Positions 14,832 to 21,471 of a stretch of 52,751 nucleotides of DNA are shown here, piece after piece. A program made the position numbers and the translations under genes. Location of the stretch: positions 1 through 52,751 of the IMG/VR virus record IMGVR_UViG_3300036826_000291; one strand, given 5' to 3'. Within the stretch, counting starts at the first letter, position 1, and every line of letters begins with the position of its first letter. The notes under the pieces are model-generated. The model was not told where the DNA came from, did not search any database, and was given only the letters and a program-made list of their open reading frames with translations. The DNA comes from a virus.

Positions 14832-15288
14832 GGATCACCCTCATTGCTGCGGAGAGCACCACGGCGAGCGCGGCGAGCGCCAGCGCCAGCCGGGCGACCG
14901 ACACCTCGTCGCGCCGGTATGAAATGGTCTGCACTACGCGCGGCGGTCGCGGCGGCGGCGGCAGTTTTGCCGCCGGCGGCGTCGGGGATACCGCGACAAA
15001 CACCGGCGGCAAGGCTGCGGGCGGCGCGAATGCGAGTGCGAGCGCAGACTCGAGCGGCGGCGCGTCCGGCGGCCGTGGCTGCGGCAACGGCACGATTGCC
15101 GGCGGCCACGCAAGTTCGGCCCTCGGCCTGCCGGCGCGTCCGCGATACCAGCAGCGGCGGTGCTCGATCATGCGCCATGCCCAATGCGCGCCGGCGCCGG
15201 CCTGCGCTTGGCAGGCGACCGCGCCTTGCGCCGGCCGCGAGCATGCGAGCACGAGGCCGCAAACCGCACAGGTGAGCGCGCGTCTCAT
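14749..15288 (-). CDS. Exported Pro-rich protein with C-terminal membrane helix
   Basis: A 179-residue protein with a signal-like N-terminus (Met-Arg-Arg-Ala-Leu-Thr-Cys-Ala-Val-Cys-Gly-Leu-Val-Leu-Ala-Cys), a loose lipobox, then His-Trp-Ala-Trp-Arg and Arg-Arg-Cys-Trp-Tyr, a motif I associate with small rhizobial exported proteins. A long Pro/Ala linker follows, and a membrane helix sits at about residues 132-148. Envelope location is likely. The long overlap with the coiled-coil gene makes the true C-terminus less certain. Not recognised further. Confidence 0.5.
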   Translation of the reverse strand: MRRALTCAVCGLVLACSRPAQGAVACQAQAGAGAHWAWRMIEHRRCWYRGRAGRPRAELAWPPAIVPLPQPRPPDAPPLESALALAFAPPAALPPVFVAVSPTPPAAKLPPPPRPPRVVQTISYRRDEVSVARLALALAALAVVLSAAMRVIHDGTIGRGHGGFGAWHSRLGRGAQPFA

Positions 15289-15500
15289 GGGCGCGCCCGC
15301 CGCTTGTCGCCGGGCAGCGACAACCGCCGCAGCTTTTCAAGCGCGCCCTGCATGAAGCGGTAGTCCTCGGCGGTGATCTCGAACGTCGCAAACGCGGTGC
15401 GGCAGTCCTGGCAGATGCGGCGGCGCCGGCCGCCGGCGGTGGTGGTCACCACCGTGAGCGTCGAGCCGCAGCTCGGGCACGGCACATGCTCGGCGATCAT
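15285..15500 (-). CDS. Small zinc-ribbon protein
   Basis: A 71-residue protein with Cys-Pro-Ser-Cys-Gly near residue 8 and Cys-Gln-Asp-Cys near 30, spaced like an N-terminal zinc ribbon, followed by a helix with Glu-Asp-Tyr-Arg-Phe-Met. Early-operon position and fold suggest DNA or RNA binding, for example a small transcription factor, but no named family is recognised. It overlaps both neighbours by four bases. Confidence 0.6.
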   Translation of the reverse strand: MIAEHVPCPSCGSTLTVVTTTAGGRRRRICQDCRTAFATFEITAEDYRFMQGALEKLRRLSLPGDKRRARP

Positions 15501-15832
15501 GCGTCATCCTCGATTCTGATCGGCGAAATCGAGAGCGCGGTGAGCGGACGATTGGGCTTGCCGTCGGCGCGCAGCGGCCGCAGCGTGCTTTGTGTGCGCC
15601 ATGCTTGAAGCGCGGCCTCAAGCGAGGGAAAGCGCATCGCCTTGGCGACGTCCGGCGAACTGGTGAAATAGCCGATGCCGCCGAACGCATTGACATCGAA
15701 GGCGACGATATATTCGCCGTCGATCACGCGATCGGCGAGCATCGCGCCGGCCGCCTTGACCGCATCGGTCACCGGCCGCTCGCCCTCGCCGGCGACATGG
15801 AATTGTCGCAAGACCCAAGCCATGACGATCAC
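15497..15832 (-). CDS. Small early protein, unknown
   Basis: A 111-residue protein starting at GTG 15832 (overlapping the recT stop, GTGA) or, three codons later, at ATG 15823; no strong ribosome site distinguishes them. It has strands Glu-Tyr-Ile-Val-Ala-Phe-Asp and Ile-Gly-Tyr-Phe-Thr and no recognised motif. It sits directly after recT and is likely translated with it. Confidence 0.5.
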   Translation of the reverse strand: MIVMAWVLRQFHVAGEGERPVTDAVKAAGAMLADRVIDGEYIVAFDVNAFGGIGYFTSSPDVAKAMRFPSLEAALQAWRTQSTLRPLRADGKPNRPLTALSISPIRIEDDA

Positions 15833-16704
15833 GCGGCGTTGTCGGGTTGCACGTCATCGGGCGGTGGCGGCTCCGGTTGCGTCGGTGGCGGCTCCTGTTG
15901 CGCGCCGCCGAAATGGTCGAGCGCGCCCATCACGCCGCCGGTGACAAGCTCGCGCTCGTGCTGCCGCTCGCTCGGCACCTGATCAAAGGCACCGTCGTCA
16001 TCGTCGCGGCGCATCAGGTGATCGAGGTCGTCGCTCGACGCCGGCAATCGCTTGTGCAGATTGCGCAGCACAGTCTTCAGCGCCGCTTCCTCCCACCATT
16101 GGCCCCACATCGGGCCGTCCTTGGCGCGGCTGATCGCGCGGCGCTTCTCGATGTCGGCGGCCGACATGACCTTGATCATCACGCCGCCGTCCTTGGTCTC
16201 GGCCATGGCATAGGCTTTGATCACCTTGCCGCCGCCATCGCCGGGCGAGTGGTAGAGGTGCTCGCCGTGCTCGTCCTTCCAGTATTTGAATTCCTCGCCC
16301 TCGCGCACCACGTCGACCGACACCGATTTGAACTGACCGCTGTTGCGGAATCGCTTCAACAGGCCGCCGACCATCGGCATCCACACCGCAATCTGCTGAC
16401 GGTAGGTGGGCGATTTCGGACTATTGTCGGCAAAGGCGACGATGGTGCCCTCGCGGCCGTCCGGCAACAGGCCGTCGTTGGCGGCGCGCATGCAGGCGTT
16501 GAAAAACGTCTGGCGATTGACGGCGATAAGGTCGACGTTCAAGGCGCAGGCGGTCATCACCACGCGCACGAATTTTTCCGGCGGCATGTGCGCGGGCAGC
16601 GCCATGCGGAATTCGTCGAGGCGGCTGTGCAGCTGCTCGCGCAGCGCCACCATGGGATGAATGGTCGGTTGCTGTTTCGCTCCCGCCTTGGTCGTGGTCG
16701 CCAT
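15829..16704 (-). CDS. recT: RecT-family single-strand annealing protein
   Basis: A 291-residue recombinase that anneals complementary single strands after exonuclease resection. The start is ATG 16704, preceded by GGAGG; upstream in-frame codons fall in the pentamer tract. Family marks are Pro-Pro-Glu-Lys-Phe-Val-Arg-Val near residue 41, Asn-Asp-Gly-Leu-Leu-Pro-Asp-Gly-Arg-Glu near 76, Trp-Met-Pro-Met-Val-Gly-Gly-Leu near 107 and Gly-Pro-Met-Trp near 194, plus an acidic/Pro-rich disordered tail. It pairs with the YqaJ-type exonuclease at 18475, two genes upstream in the same operon. Confidence 0.92.
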   Translation of the reverse strand: MATTTKAGAKQQPTIHPMVALREQLHSRLDEFRMALPAHMPPEKFVRVVMTACALNVDLIAVNRQTFFNACMRAANDGLLPDGREGTIVAFADNSPKSPTYRQQIAVWMPMVGGLLKRFRNSGQFKSVSVDVVREGEEFKYWKDEHGEHLYHSPGDGGGKVIKAYAMAETKDGGVMIKVMSAADIEKRRAISRAKDGPMWGQWWEEAALKTVLRNLHKRLPASSDDLDHLMRRDDDDGAFDQVPSERQHERELVTGGVMGALDHFGGAQQEPPPTQPEPPPPDDVQPDNAA

Positions 16705-16744
16705 TTGCGTTTTCCTCCGCGATTGAAGGGGAAGGGGGTTTACC

Positions 16745-17140
16745 CCTTCCCCGATTTGCCGGCCTTGCCGGGCCGCGCCATGCGATGATCCGACTTGCCA
16801 ACCGAGCCAAGCCAAACCCCGCCCGGCCTCGCCGGCCTCGCCGCGCAAAACCGGGCAATGCAACGCAATGCAACCCTAGCCAAGCCTCGCCGAGCGATGC
16901 CGAGCGATGCCGCGCCGGCCGCGCGCTGCAACGCCGCGCCGTGCTCAACGCTGACAAGCGCGCCGAGCCCTGCCGGCCTTGCTCTGCCCGGCCTAGCCCG
17001 GCCGTGCTCTGCAACACCGTGACGCGCACCGCCGAGCACTGCACCGCCTTGCCGGCCTTGCCTCGCCAAGCCATGCTCGGCCGTGCCTTGCTACGCACCG
17101 CCTCGCCACGCCCCGCCATGCCATGACAAGCCAGACCGGG
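16745..17140 (-). repeat. GGCNN pentanucleotide-phased tract upstream of recT
   Basis: About 400 bp between the 17173 gene and recT in which, on the transcribed (minus) strand, GGC or near-GGC recurs about every five bases with the other two positions varying, for example GGCAT-GGCGG-GGCGT-GGCGA-GGCGG near 17100-17130. There are occasional phase slips of one base and a few TAG stops. It is not a simple tandem repeat, because the units differ. It is open in several frames merely because the pattern avoids stops, and I see no protein-like sequence. It forms the 5' leader of recT. Confidence 0.8.
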
Positions 17141-17172
17141 CGCCGCCTTGCCAAAATCGGACAGCCGATCCG

Positions 17173-17673
17173 TCATGAAGCTCGCGCCTCCACCCGCTCG
17201 CGCTTGTGGGTCAGCCGTTCACGCGCCATGCGCACCAGATCGCAAATATCGAGCAATTCCCGGTAGCGGGTTTCAAAGGCGCGCAGGTCGCGCTCGGCGG
17301 CGCGCAGCACCGCAAGCTGCAAGTCGCGGCTGCCCATCACCTCGGTCGCGGTGCGGTAGCTGGTGCCCTTGGCATCCGACACCGACAGGAACGCGCGCCG
17401 CGGCGGCTTGTCGTCGTCGGGATCGACCATGCGCACGATGCGAATCAGTTCGCGCGCTTGGTCGAGCCGGTGCTGGTGCGCGGCGGTCTTGTCGTTCCAA
17501 TCGAAATACGGATGCAGCGGGTCGCCGCGCTCGCGCGCCTTGCGCACCACGTCGTCCGGTTCGAGCCGCCCGCCGTGCTCAAAGGCTATCTGCTCAAGCG
17601 CCGCGCCGATCACCTGCGGGTCGGCATGCGCGCGATTCCTGATGGTGATCGGACCGTCGCGGAACACATACAT
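17173..17673 (-). CDS. Conserved phage early protein, unknown
   Basis: A 166-residue protein with Asp-Pro-Gln-Val-Ile-Gly-Ala-Ala-Leu-Glu near residue 18 and His-Pro-Tyr-Phe-Asp-Trp-Asn-Asp-Lys-Thr-Ala near 54, then Leu-Asp-Gln-Ala-Arg-Glu-Leu-Ile-Arg. This module recurs in alphaproteobacterial phages next to recT/exonuclease genes. The C-terminal half is a helical segment with heptad character. The function is not known, and a recombination-cassette role is inferred from neighbours. Confidence 0.6.
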   Translation of the reverse strand: MYVFRDGPITIRNRAHADPQVIGAALEQIAFEHGGRLEPDDVVRKARERGDPLHPYFDWNDKTAAHQHRLDQARELIRIVRMVDPDDDKPPRRAFLSVSDAKGTSYRTATEVMGSRDLQLAVLRAAERDLRAFETRYRELLDICDLVRMARERLTHKRERVEARAS

Positions 17674-17679
17674 CGGCGG

Positions 17680-18459
17680 CTACTCCGCAGCCTGTTGCAA
17701 TTGCTCGGCAACCGGCATCGGTCCCTTGCCCTCGGCAAAGGCGTCCCACGCTGCTTCTTCCTCCAGCGACGCAAGATGGTACGACCCCGCCCATCCCTCT
17801 TTTTCGTTGCGCCAGTCGCCGACGCCGACGTCGTTGCCGCTGGCATTGATCAGATAGGCGAGCGCGTGCAGAGGACAGCGCGCGACGTTGAGCGTGCCGG
17901 TGATGCGCAGCGCCCACACCAGGAACTCGGCGCGATAGGCAAGGTTGGCGGTTTTACTGATCGTTCCGATTCGGACCATGTCCTCGCGCATGCGCGGCGC
18001 GGAACCGAAAATGCGCACCAGCGGCAGATTGCAGCTTGCCCCGGCCAGCGCCGGCCGCACGCTGACCAGCGTCGCATCGAGATGCAGCGCCGCCAGCACG
18101 TCGGTCTTGGCAATGCCGCGGTCGGTATGCGCCGCCGACTTGATCGCTTTCTTGATCGCGGTCACCGGAAAGCCATAGGTGCCGTCGCCCATGGCATAGA
18201 GCGAATTGACAAAATCTTCCTGCGGGTCGCGCGGCTTCTGTTCGACGATCGCGCCGGTTTGCTGCTGCAGCATCGCCAGCCGCGCCTTTTCCGACCACGC
18301 ATGGCAAATGAGCGGCGTGTCGCCGACAATCCAGAACTTGAATCGCTGGCGCATCGGCTCGTGCGACAGCATCGCGCCAAGCTGGATTTGCTCGGCGCTG
18401 ATCTTCGGCGGCGCGTCCTTGCGCTTGCTCGCCGCGCGCTTGGGTGACTTGGTGACCAT
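17680..18459 (-). CDS. Recombination-cassette protein with Thr-Pro-Leu-Ile motif
   Basis: A 259-residue protein between the YqaJ-type exonuclease and recT genes. It starts with a basic tail, then Val-Gly-Asp-Thr-Pro-Leu-Ile-Cys-His-Ala-Trp-Ser near residue 44, Asp-Pro-Gln-Glu-Asp-Phe-Val-Asn-Ser-Leu-Tyr near 78 and Tyr-Gly-Phe-Pro-Val-Thr-Ala-Ile-Lys-Lys-Ala-Ile near 95. Similar proteins occur in phage recombination cassettes. The pattern is reminiscent of RAMP-like folds, but I cannot confirm that. The function is unknown; assistance to recombination or DNA binding is inferred from position. Confidence 0.55.
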   Translation of the reverse strand: MVTKSPKRAASKRKDAPPKISAEQIQLGAMLSHEPMRQRFKFWIVGDTPLICHAWSEKARLAMLQQQTGAIVEQKPRDPQEDFVNSLYAMGDGTYGFPVTAIKKAIKSAAHTDRGIAKTDVLAALHLDATLVSVRPALAGASCNLPLVRIFGSAPRMREDMVRIGTISKTANLAYRAEFLVWALRITGTLNVARCPLHALAYLINASGNDVGVGDWRNEKEGWAGSYHLASLEEEAAWDAFAEGKGPMPVAEQLQQAAE

Positions 18460-18474
18460 TTGCCTTCCTCCCTG

Positions 18475-19398
18475 TTAAGCCGCTTCCTCGTCGCGGCGCT
18501 TGTCGATGATGCGCAATATGCGCAAATTTTTTTCCGGCACGGTGTATTGCGGGCGATGCTGCGTTTTCCATGTGATTGAAAAATCCGGCACCAGCGCGCG
18601 CTCGGCCTCGCCCATGCGCGCCATCAGCAGCGTTTCGATCTGCTTGCAGCGCGCTTCGGCTTTGCTGATCTGCTCCTTGAGGTCGGCGCGCTCAATCAGC
18701 CCGGAGACAATCGCGTTATCAAAGCGCAAGTCGGCCACCTGCTCGGCCGTTTCCTTCGGCCACAAGAGCGGCAGCAGCTCGCGATCGAGCCCGTAATCGG
18801 CATCGGGCTCGCGCCCGGCGGCGAGGTCTTGCCAGAACCGCGCGACCGCATCGCGGATGCGCTGCTCCGCACCGGCATGGCGCGCCACCTCGTACAGCGG
18901 ACATTCGAGATTGAATGGGTCAACGACAAGGGCGGCGACCACGCCGAACGCGGCATCGGTCAGCAGCAGCTCGGTGAGGTTCTGCAGCACGATCCAGAAC
19001 GGCGGATTGTCCGCGGTCCATTCGCGCTTGAAGACCGACGGCGCGACGGTCTTGCATTGCAGGACGCCGAGGCCGCGCGCGTCGCCATGCACGAAATAGT
19101 CGGGCGTCGCGCCGAGCCGCAAATCCGGGTCATAGAAATACTCGCTGCATTTTTCGAGCCGCCAATCCGGCCGCTGCTCCGCAACGGCAGCTGCTACGCT
19201 CGACTCCAAGAGCTTGCCGCGCCGCAGCACCGCGCTTGCCGGTGCCGGCAGTTCGATGCCGCGCTTCTCCATGTAGAGCCGCAGCGCCGAGCAATAGGGA
19301 TGAACACCAACCGTCGCCGCGACATTCGATGCCGTCACATGCTCGGGCCGCTTGGGATGCAGTTTGCCGTCCTCGACCGGCTCGCGGATCACTGGCAT
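18475..19398 (-). CDS. YqaJ-type viral recombinase exonuclease
   Basis: A 307-residue nuclease expected to resect double-stranded ends for RecT. The start ATG 19398 overlaps the previous gene's stop region; a longer frame to 19473 lies inside that gene. PD-(D/E)xK marks include Leu-Gly-Ala-Thr-Pro-Asp-Tyr near residue 90 and Leu-Gln-Cys-Lys-Thr near 113. The usual Glu before the Lys is Gln, as I believe is seen in some related phage enzymes, so activity is likely but not certain. The C-terminal half has a coiled-coil helix and Thr-Trp-Lys-Thr. It lies upstream of recT in the same operon. Confidence 0.8.
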   Translation of the reverse strand: MPVIREPVEDGKLHPKRPEHVTASNVAATVGVHPYCSALRLYMEKRGIELPAPASAVLRRGKLLESSVAAAVAEQRPDWRLEKCSEYFYDPDLRLGATPDYFVHGDARGLGVLQCKTVAPSVFKREWTADNPPFWIVLQNLTELLLTDAAFGVVAALVVDPFNLECPLYEVARHAGAEQRIRDAVARFWQDLAAGREPDADYGLDRELLPLLWPKETAEQVADLRFDNAIVSGLIERADLKEQISKAEARCKQIETLLMARMGEAERALVPDFSITWKTQHRPQYTVPEKNLRILRIIDKRRDEEAA

Positions 19399-20246
19399 GG
19401 CGCTCGCTCCCGCTCCGGCGGAACGACAACATAGCGGCTCCGCTTGATGCCAAGCGAACCGTCGCCGGCCCAATAGTCAGCGATCAGCGTCCAGATGCCG
19501 TGAATGCGGCGCTTGTGCGCGCGCGTCCAATGCAGCGCCTTGGTGCCGGTGGTTCCGATTCTTTCGCTGTCGCCGTCTACGATCACCGTCTCGGTCGACA
19601 GCAAAATTTCGGTCCAGGCTTGCAACGGAAAAATGCCGAGTATCTTGCGGCGCGCAAGGACTTCGCGGGCAAGGCCACGATGCGGATCGTGGACTTTGCG
19701 GCCGATAACTTTGGGCGTGTTGATCAGCAGCAGGAAGGCGTAGAGCCGCCACAGCATCGCTGGCACTTCATAGGGCTCGACATGCGAACCGTCAGTATTC
19801 TGGAGCCGGTAGTTTAGAGTTTCTCGAAATATTGCGTGCTCTATCGTGTTCCAGGTCAACGGGCCGGTCTTCGCGAGCGAATTGCTCAGCGCCATAACGC
19901 CGATGCGCCCGCCGAGAAAATTCGGGCCTGTCCGCGCAGCACAATAGACGGTAGCCCATTCTTGGCCTCCACCTTGGCGGACAAGCATGAACCCGATGCG
20001 CTCGCCGTTCTTGTCGTCGAATTCAATCCACGTCCTTGCAGCAGGAAGGAACGACCACTCGACCGAAGGGAAGGCAGCGACAAGCATCTGGTCAAGAATC
20101 GCGCCGGCGGCGTCATAGATTTGCGTGACCTCGAAGCAATGGAATTCTTCGCGAAACTGCGGCAGCAATCCGCCGCGATCTTGGAACGTCCGCCGTTTCA
20201 CCGGCAGCGTCATGTCCTTGACGATGCGATAGGCGAGCGGTGTCAT
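19389..20246 (-). CDS. Conserved rhizobial-phage protein, unknown
   Basis: A 285-residue protein with somewhat lower GC than its neighbours. Conserved-looking segments are a central His-Ala-Ile-Phe-Arg-Glu and, at the C-terminus, Arg-Ile-His-Gly-Ile-Trp-Thr and Leu-Gly-Ile-Lys-Arg-Ser-Arg-Tyr, a signature I associate with rhizobial prophage proteins. The function is not known. It is the second gene of the leftward early operon, overlaps the previous stop (ATGA) and runs 10 bp into the exonuclease gene. Confidence 0.55.
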   Translation of the reverse strand: MTPLAYRIVKDMTLPVKRRTFQDRGGLLPQFREEFHCFEVTQIYDAAGAILDQMLVAAFPSVEWSFLPAARTWIEFDDKNGERIGFMLVRQGGGQEWATVYCAARTGPNFLGGRIGVMALSNSLAKTGPLTWNTIEHAIFRETLNYRLQNTDGSHVEPYEVPAMLWRLYAFLLLINTPKVIGRKVHDPHRGLAREVLARRKILGIFPLQAWTEILLSTETVIVDGDSERIGTTGTKALHWTRAHKRRIHGIWTLIADYWAGDGSLGIKRSRYVVVPPERERAPCQ

Positions 20247-20386
20247 GGCTGCCGCCTCCGCTCATGCCACCGCCGCGCATAATCGTGCGCGTCACGCCAT
20301 GCCTTGCGCCTGTGCCAGTCGTCGAGTGCCTTGAAGCCGACCAGCGCGGCCAGCAGCACCACAATGAAGACGGCGACCTCGACCAT
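20243..20386 (-). CDS. Small single-helix membrane protein, first gene of leftward operon
   Basis: A 47-residue protein. ATG 20386 has GAGG six bases upstream, better than the ATG at 20398. One membrane helix occupies about residues 2-19, followed by a strongly charged, Arg/His/Trp-rich cytoplasmic tail. It overlaps the next gene by four bases. Function unknown; tiny early membrane proteins may alter the host envelope. Confidence 0.55.
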   Translation of the reverse strand: MVEVAVFIVVLLAALVGFKALDDWHRRKAWRDAHDYARRWHERRRQP

Positions 20387-20429
20387 GCGATACCTCATCG
20401 GCTGACGCGAGCGCGTCGCCGCTCTTGTT

Positions 20430-20454
20430 CCGGCGGGGAGGTTTTCCCCGCCGG
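20430..20454. other. Perfect hairpin in the early control region
   Basis: A 10-bp perfect stem (CCGGCGGGGA / TCCCCGCCGG) with a five-base loop lies between the leftward promoter and the first leftward gene. No U-tract follows on either strand, so it is more likely a leader element (RNA stability, attenuation or antitermination) than a simple terminator. Confidence 0.6.
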
Positions 20455-20522
20455 CGTTGAGGATTTTGCAATGACGGGAACGGCTAGCGCCTGACCGGGC
20501 ACGAGGTGGTCCCGGACGCAAA

Positions 20523-20551
20523 GCTAATTGCAAGTAGCCGCCGCCTGTCAA
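20523..20551 (-). promoter_or_regulatory. Leftward early promoter
   Basis: On the minus strand, a perfect TTGACA (20551-20546) is followed after 17 bp by ATTAGC (20528-20523). It points into the leftward operon, about 140 bp upstream of its first gene, and the RNA would contain the 20430-20454 hairpin. The -10 is imperfect. Confidence 0.6.
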
Positions 20552-20619
20552 TCATAACTGACGGTAGTGTCGCGTCTTAAACTCTAGCGCGCAAAAAAAG
20601 GCACCAAACAAATCCGGTA

Positions 20620-20642
20620 GTTAGATCGTTCAACAAACTAAC
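20620..20642. promoter_or_regulatory. Dyad operator candidate in the early control region
   Basis: A 23-bp interrupted dyad: GTTAG (20620-20624) and CTAAC (20638-20642), with an inner GTT/AAC pair. It lies between the leftward promoter and the rightward YdaS-like gene, where a repressor could control both directions. The remaining parts of 20387-20822 hold an A9 tract (20661-20669) and a CTTCACG/CGTGAAG inverted repeat (about 20747-20783). I could not assign a rightward promoter. Confidence 0.45.
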
Positions 20643-20822
20643 GGTTTGCCGGCGAGGGCGAAAAAAAAATTTGTGCGCTCCGTTGCGGCGTGGTCGGCGA
20701 AATATTCTTTGTCGACGTCGCAAGGTCTTAGCCGGCGAAAACAAACTTCACGAACCGCTGGCCTTGCAACGGCTTCGCGTGAAGCGATGCTTTCCGTGAG
20801 GGAAAATCAGGAAGCCAAAGCA

Positions 20823-21113
20823 ATGCCGGAACGCCGCAACCGCAACCGCGCCTGCCGGCCGCGGCTGGCGCCGCAACGCAAGTGCCCGGTGCTCGCCCGC
20901 ATTCGCCGCGAGAAGGGCCTGGCGCCGCTGATTGCCGCGGCGCTCGGCATTTCGCGCGAGGCGGTGTGGAACTGGAAACGAGTGCCGGCCGAGCGCGTGC
21001 GCACCGTCGCAAAGCTGCTCGGCATCGCCGAGCACCGCATTCGCCCCGACCTCTATTCACCGCCAGCAGGAGCAAGCCATGGCCAAGCCAGCGAGCAGCA
21101 AGAACACGTTTGA
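20823..21113 (+). CDS. YdaS/Cro-type HTH regulator
   Basis: A 96-residue protein starting at ATG 20823, with AGGAAG upstream. After a basic tail, Leu-Ala-Pro-Leu-Ile-Ala-Ala-Ala-Leu-Gly-Ile-Ser-Arg-Glu-Ala-Val-Trp-Asn-Trp-Lys, Val-Pro-Ala-Glu-Arg-Val and Arg-Pro-Asp-Leu-Tyr match the YdaS/Cro fold, in which the Trp-Lys recognition helix is typical. It heads the rightward operon beside the early control region, so it probably regulates the leftward or its own promoter. Its 3' end overlaps the next gene by 35 bp. Confidence 0.7.
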   Translation: MPERRNRNRACRPRLAPQRKCPVLARIRREKGLAPLIAAALGISREAVWNWKRVPAERVRTVAKLLGIAEHRIRPDLYSPPAGASHGQASEQQEHV

Positions 21114-21462
21114 TTCCGCGATCGTCAGAAGCCTTGTCGGCAAGATCGACGGCTACCTCGACGACCTTGCAAGCGAGCACGGCAGCTACATGCAAGCCTG
21201 CCGCGGCATTCGCGAGTCGATCGCCGGCGTCTATGACGAAGCCAAGGCGCGCGGCGTTCCGAAGAAGGAACTGCGCGCGTTTGTCTCCGCGCGCATCAAG
21301 CTCAGGAAGGCGCGCGCGGTGCTCGACAATCTCGAAGCGGATCAGCGCGAGACGGTCGAAATGCTGGCCGAGGCGTTCGGCGACGCCGCCGACCTGCCGC
21401 TCTTCGAGTCCCGCATCAAGCGCGCGCGACCGGCGACCGCCGACGTGGTGCCGCTGCAGTAA
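21079..21462 (+). CDS. GapR-like DNA-binding protein (DUF2312-like)
   Basis: A 127-residue protein starting at ATG 21079 with CAGGAG upstream. The central region Ile-Ala-Gly-Val-Tyr-Asp-Glu-Ala-Lys-Ala-Arg-Gly-Val-Pro-Lys-Lys-Glu-Leu-Arg and the following charged helix ending Leu-Ala-Glu-Ala-Phe-Gly match GapR, the alphaproteobacterial nucleoid protein that binds overtwisted AT-rich DNA ahead of replication forks. An N-terminal extension of about 35 residues is phage-specific. It is followed 9 bp later by a DNA methyltransferase and then a GcrA homologue. Confidence 0.68.
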   Translation: MAKPASSKNTFDSAIVRSLVGKIDGYLDDLASEHGSYMQACRGIRESIAGVYDEAKARGVPKKELRAFVSARIKLRKARAVLDNLEADQRETVEMLAEAFGDAADLPLFESRIKRARPATADVVPLQ

Positions 21463-21471
21463 GGCGGGGCG

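Noticed and set aside
16421-17176. Open frames through the GGCNN tract, reading Ala-Trp-Arg-Gly-like peptides
   Set aside because: They are open because the pentamer pattern rarely makes stops, appear in several frames and on both strands, and lack ribosome sites or conserved motifs.
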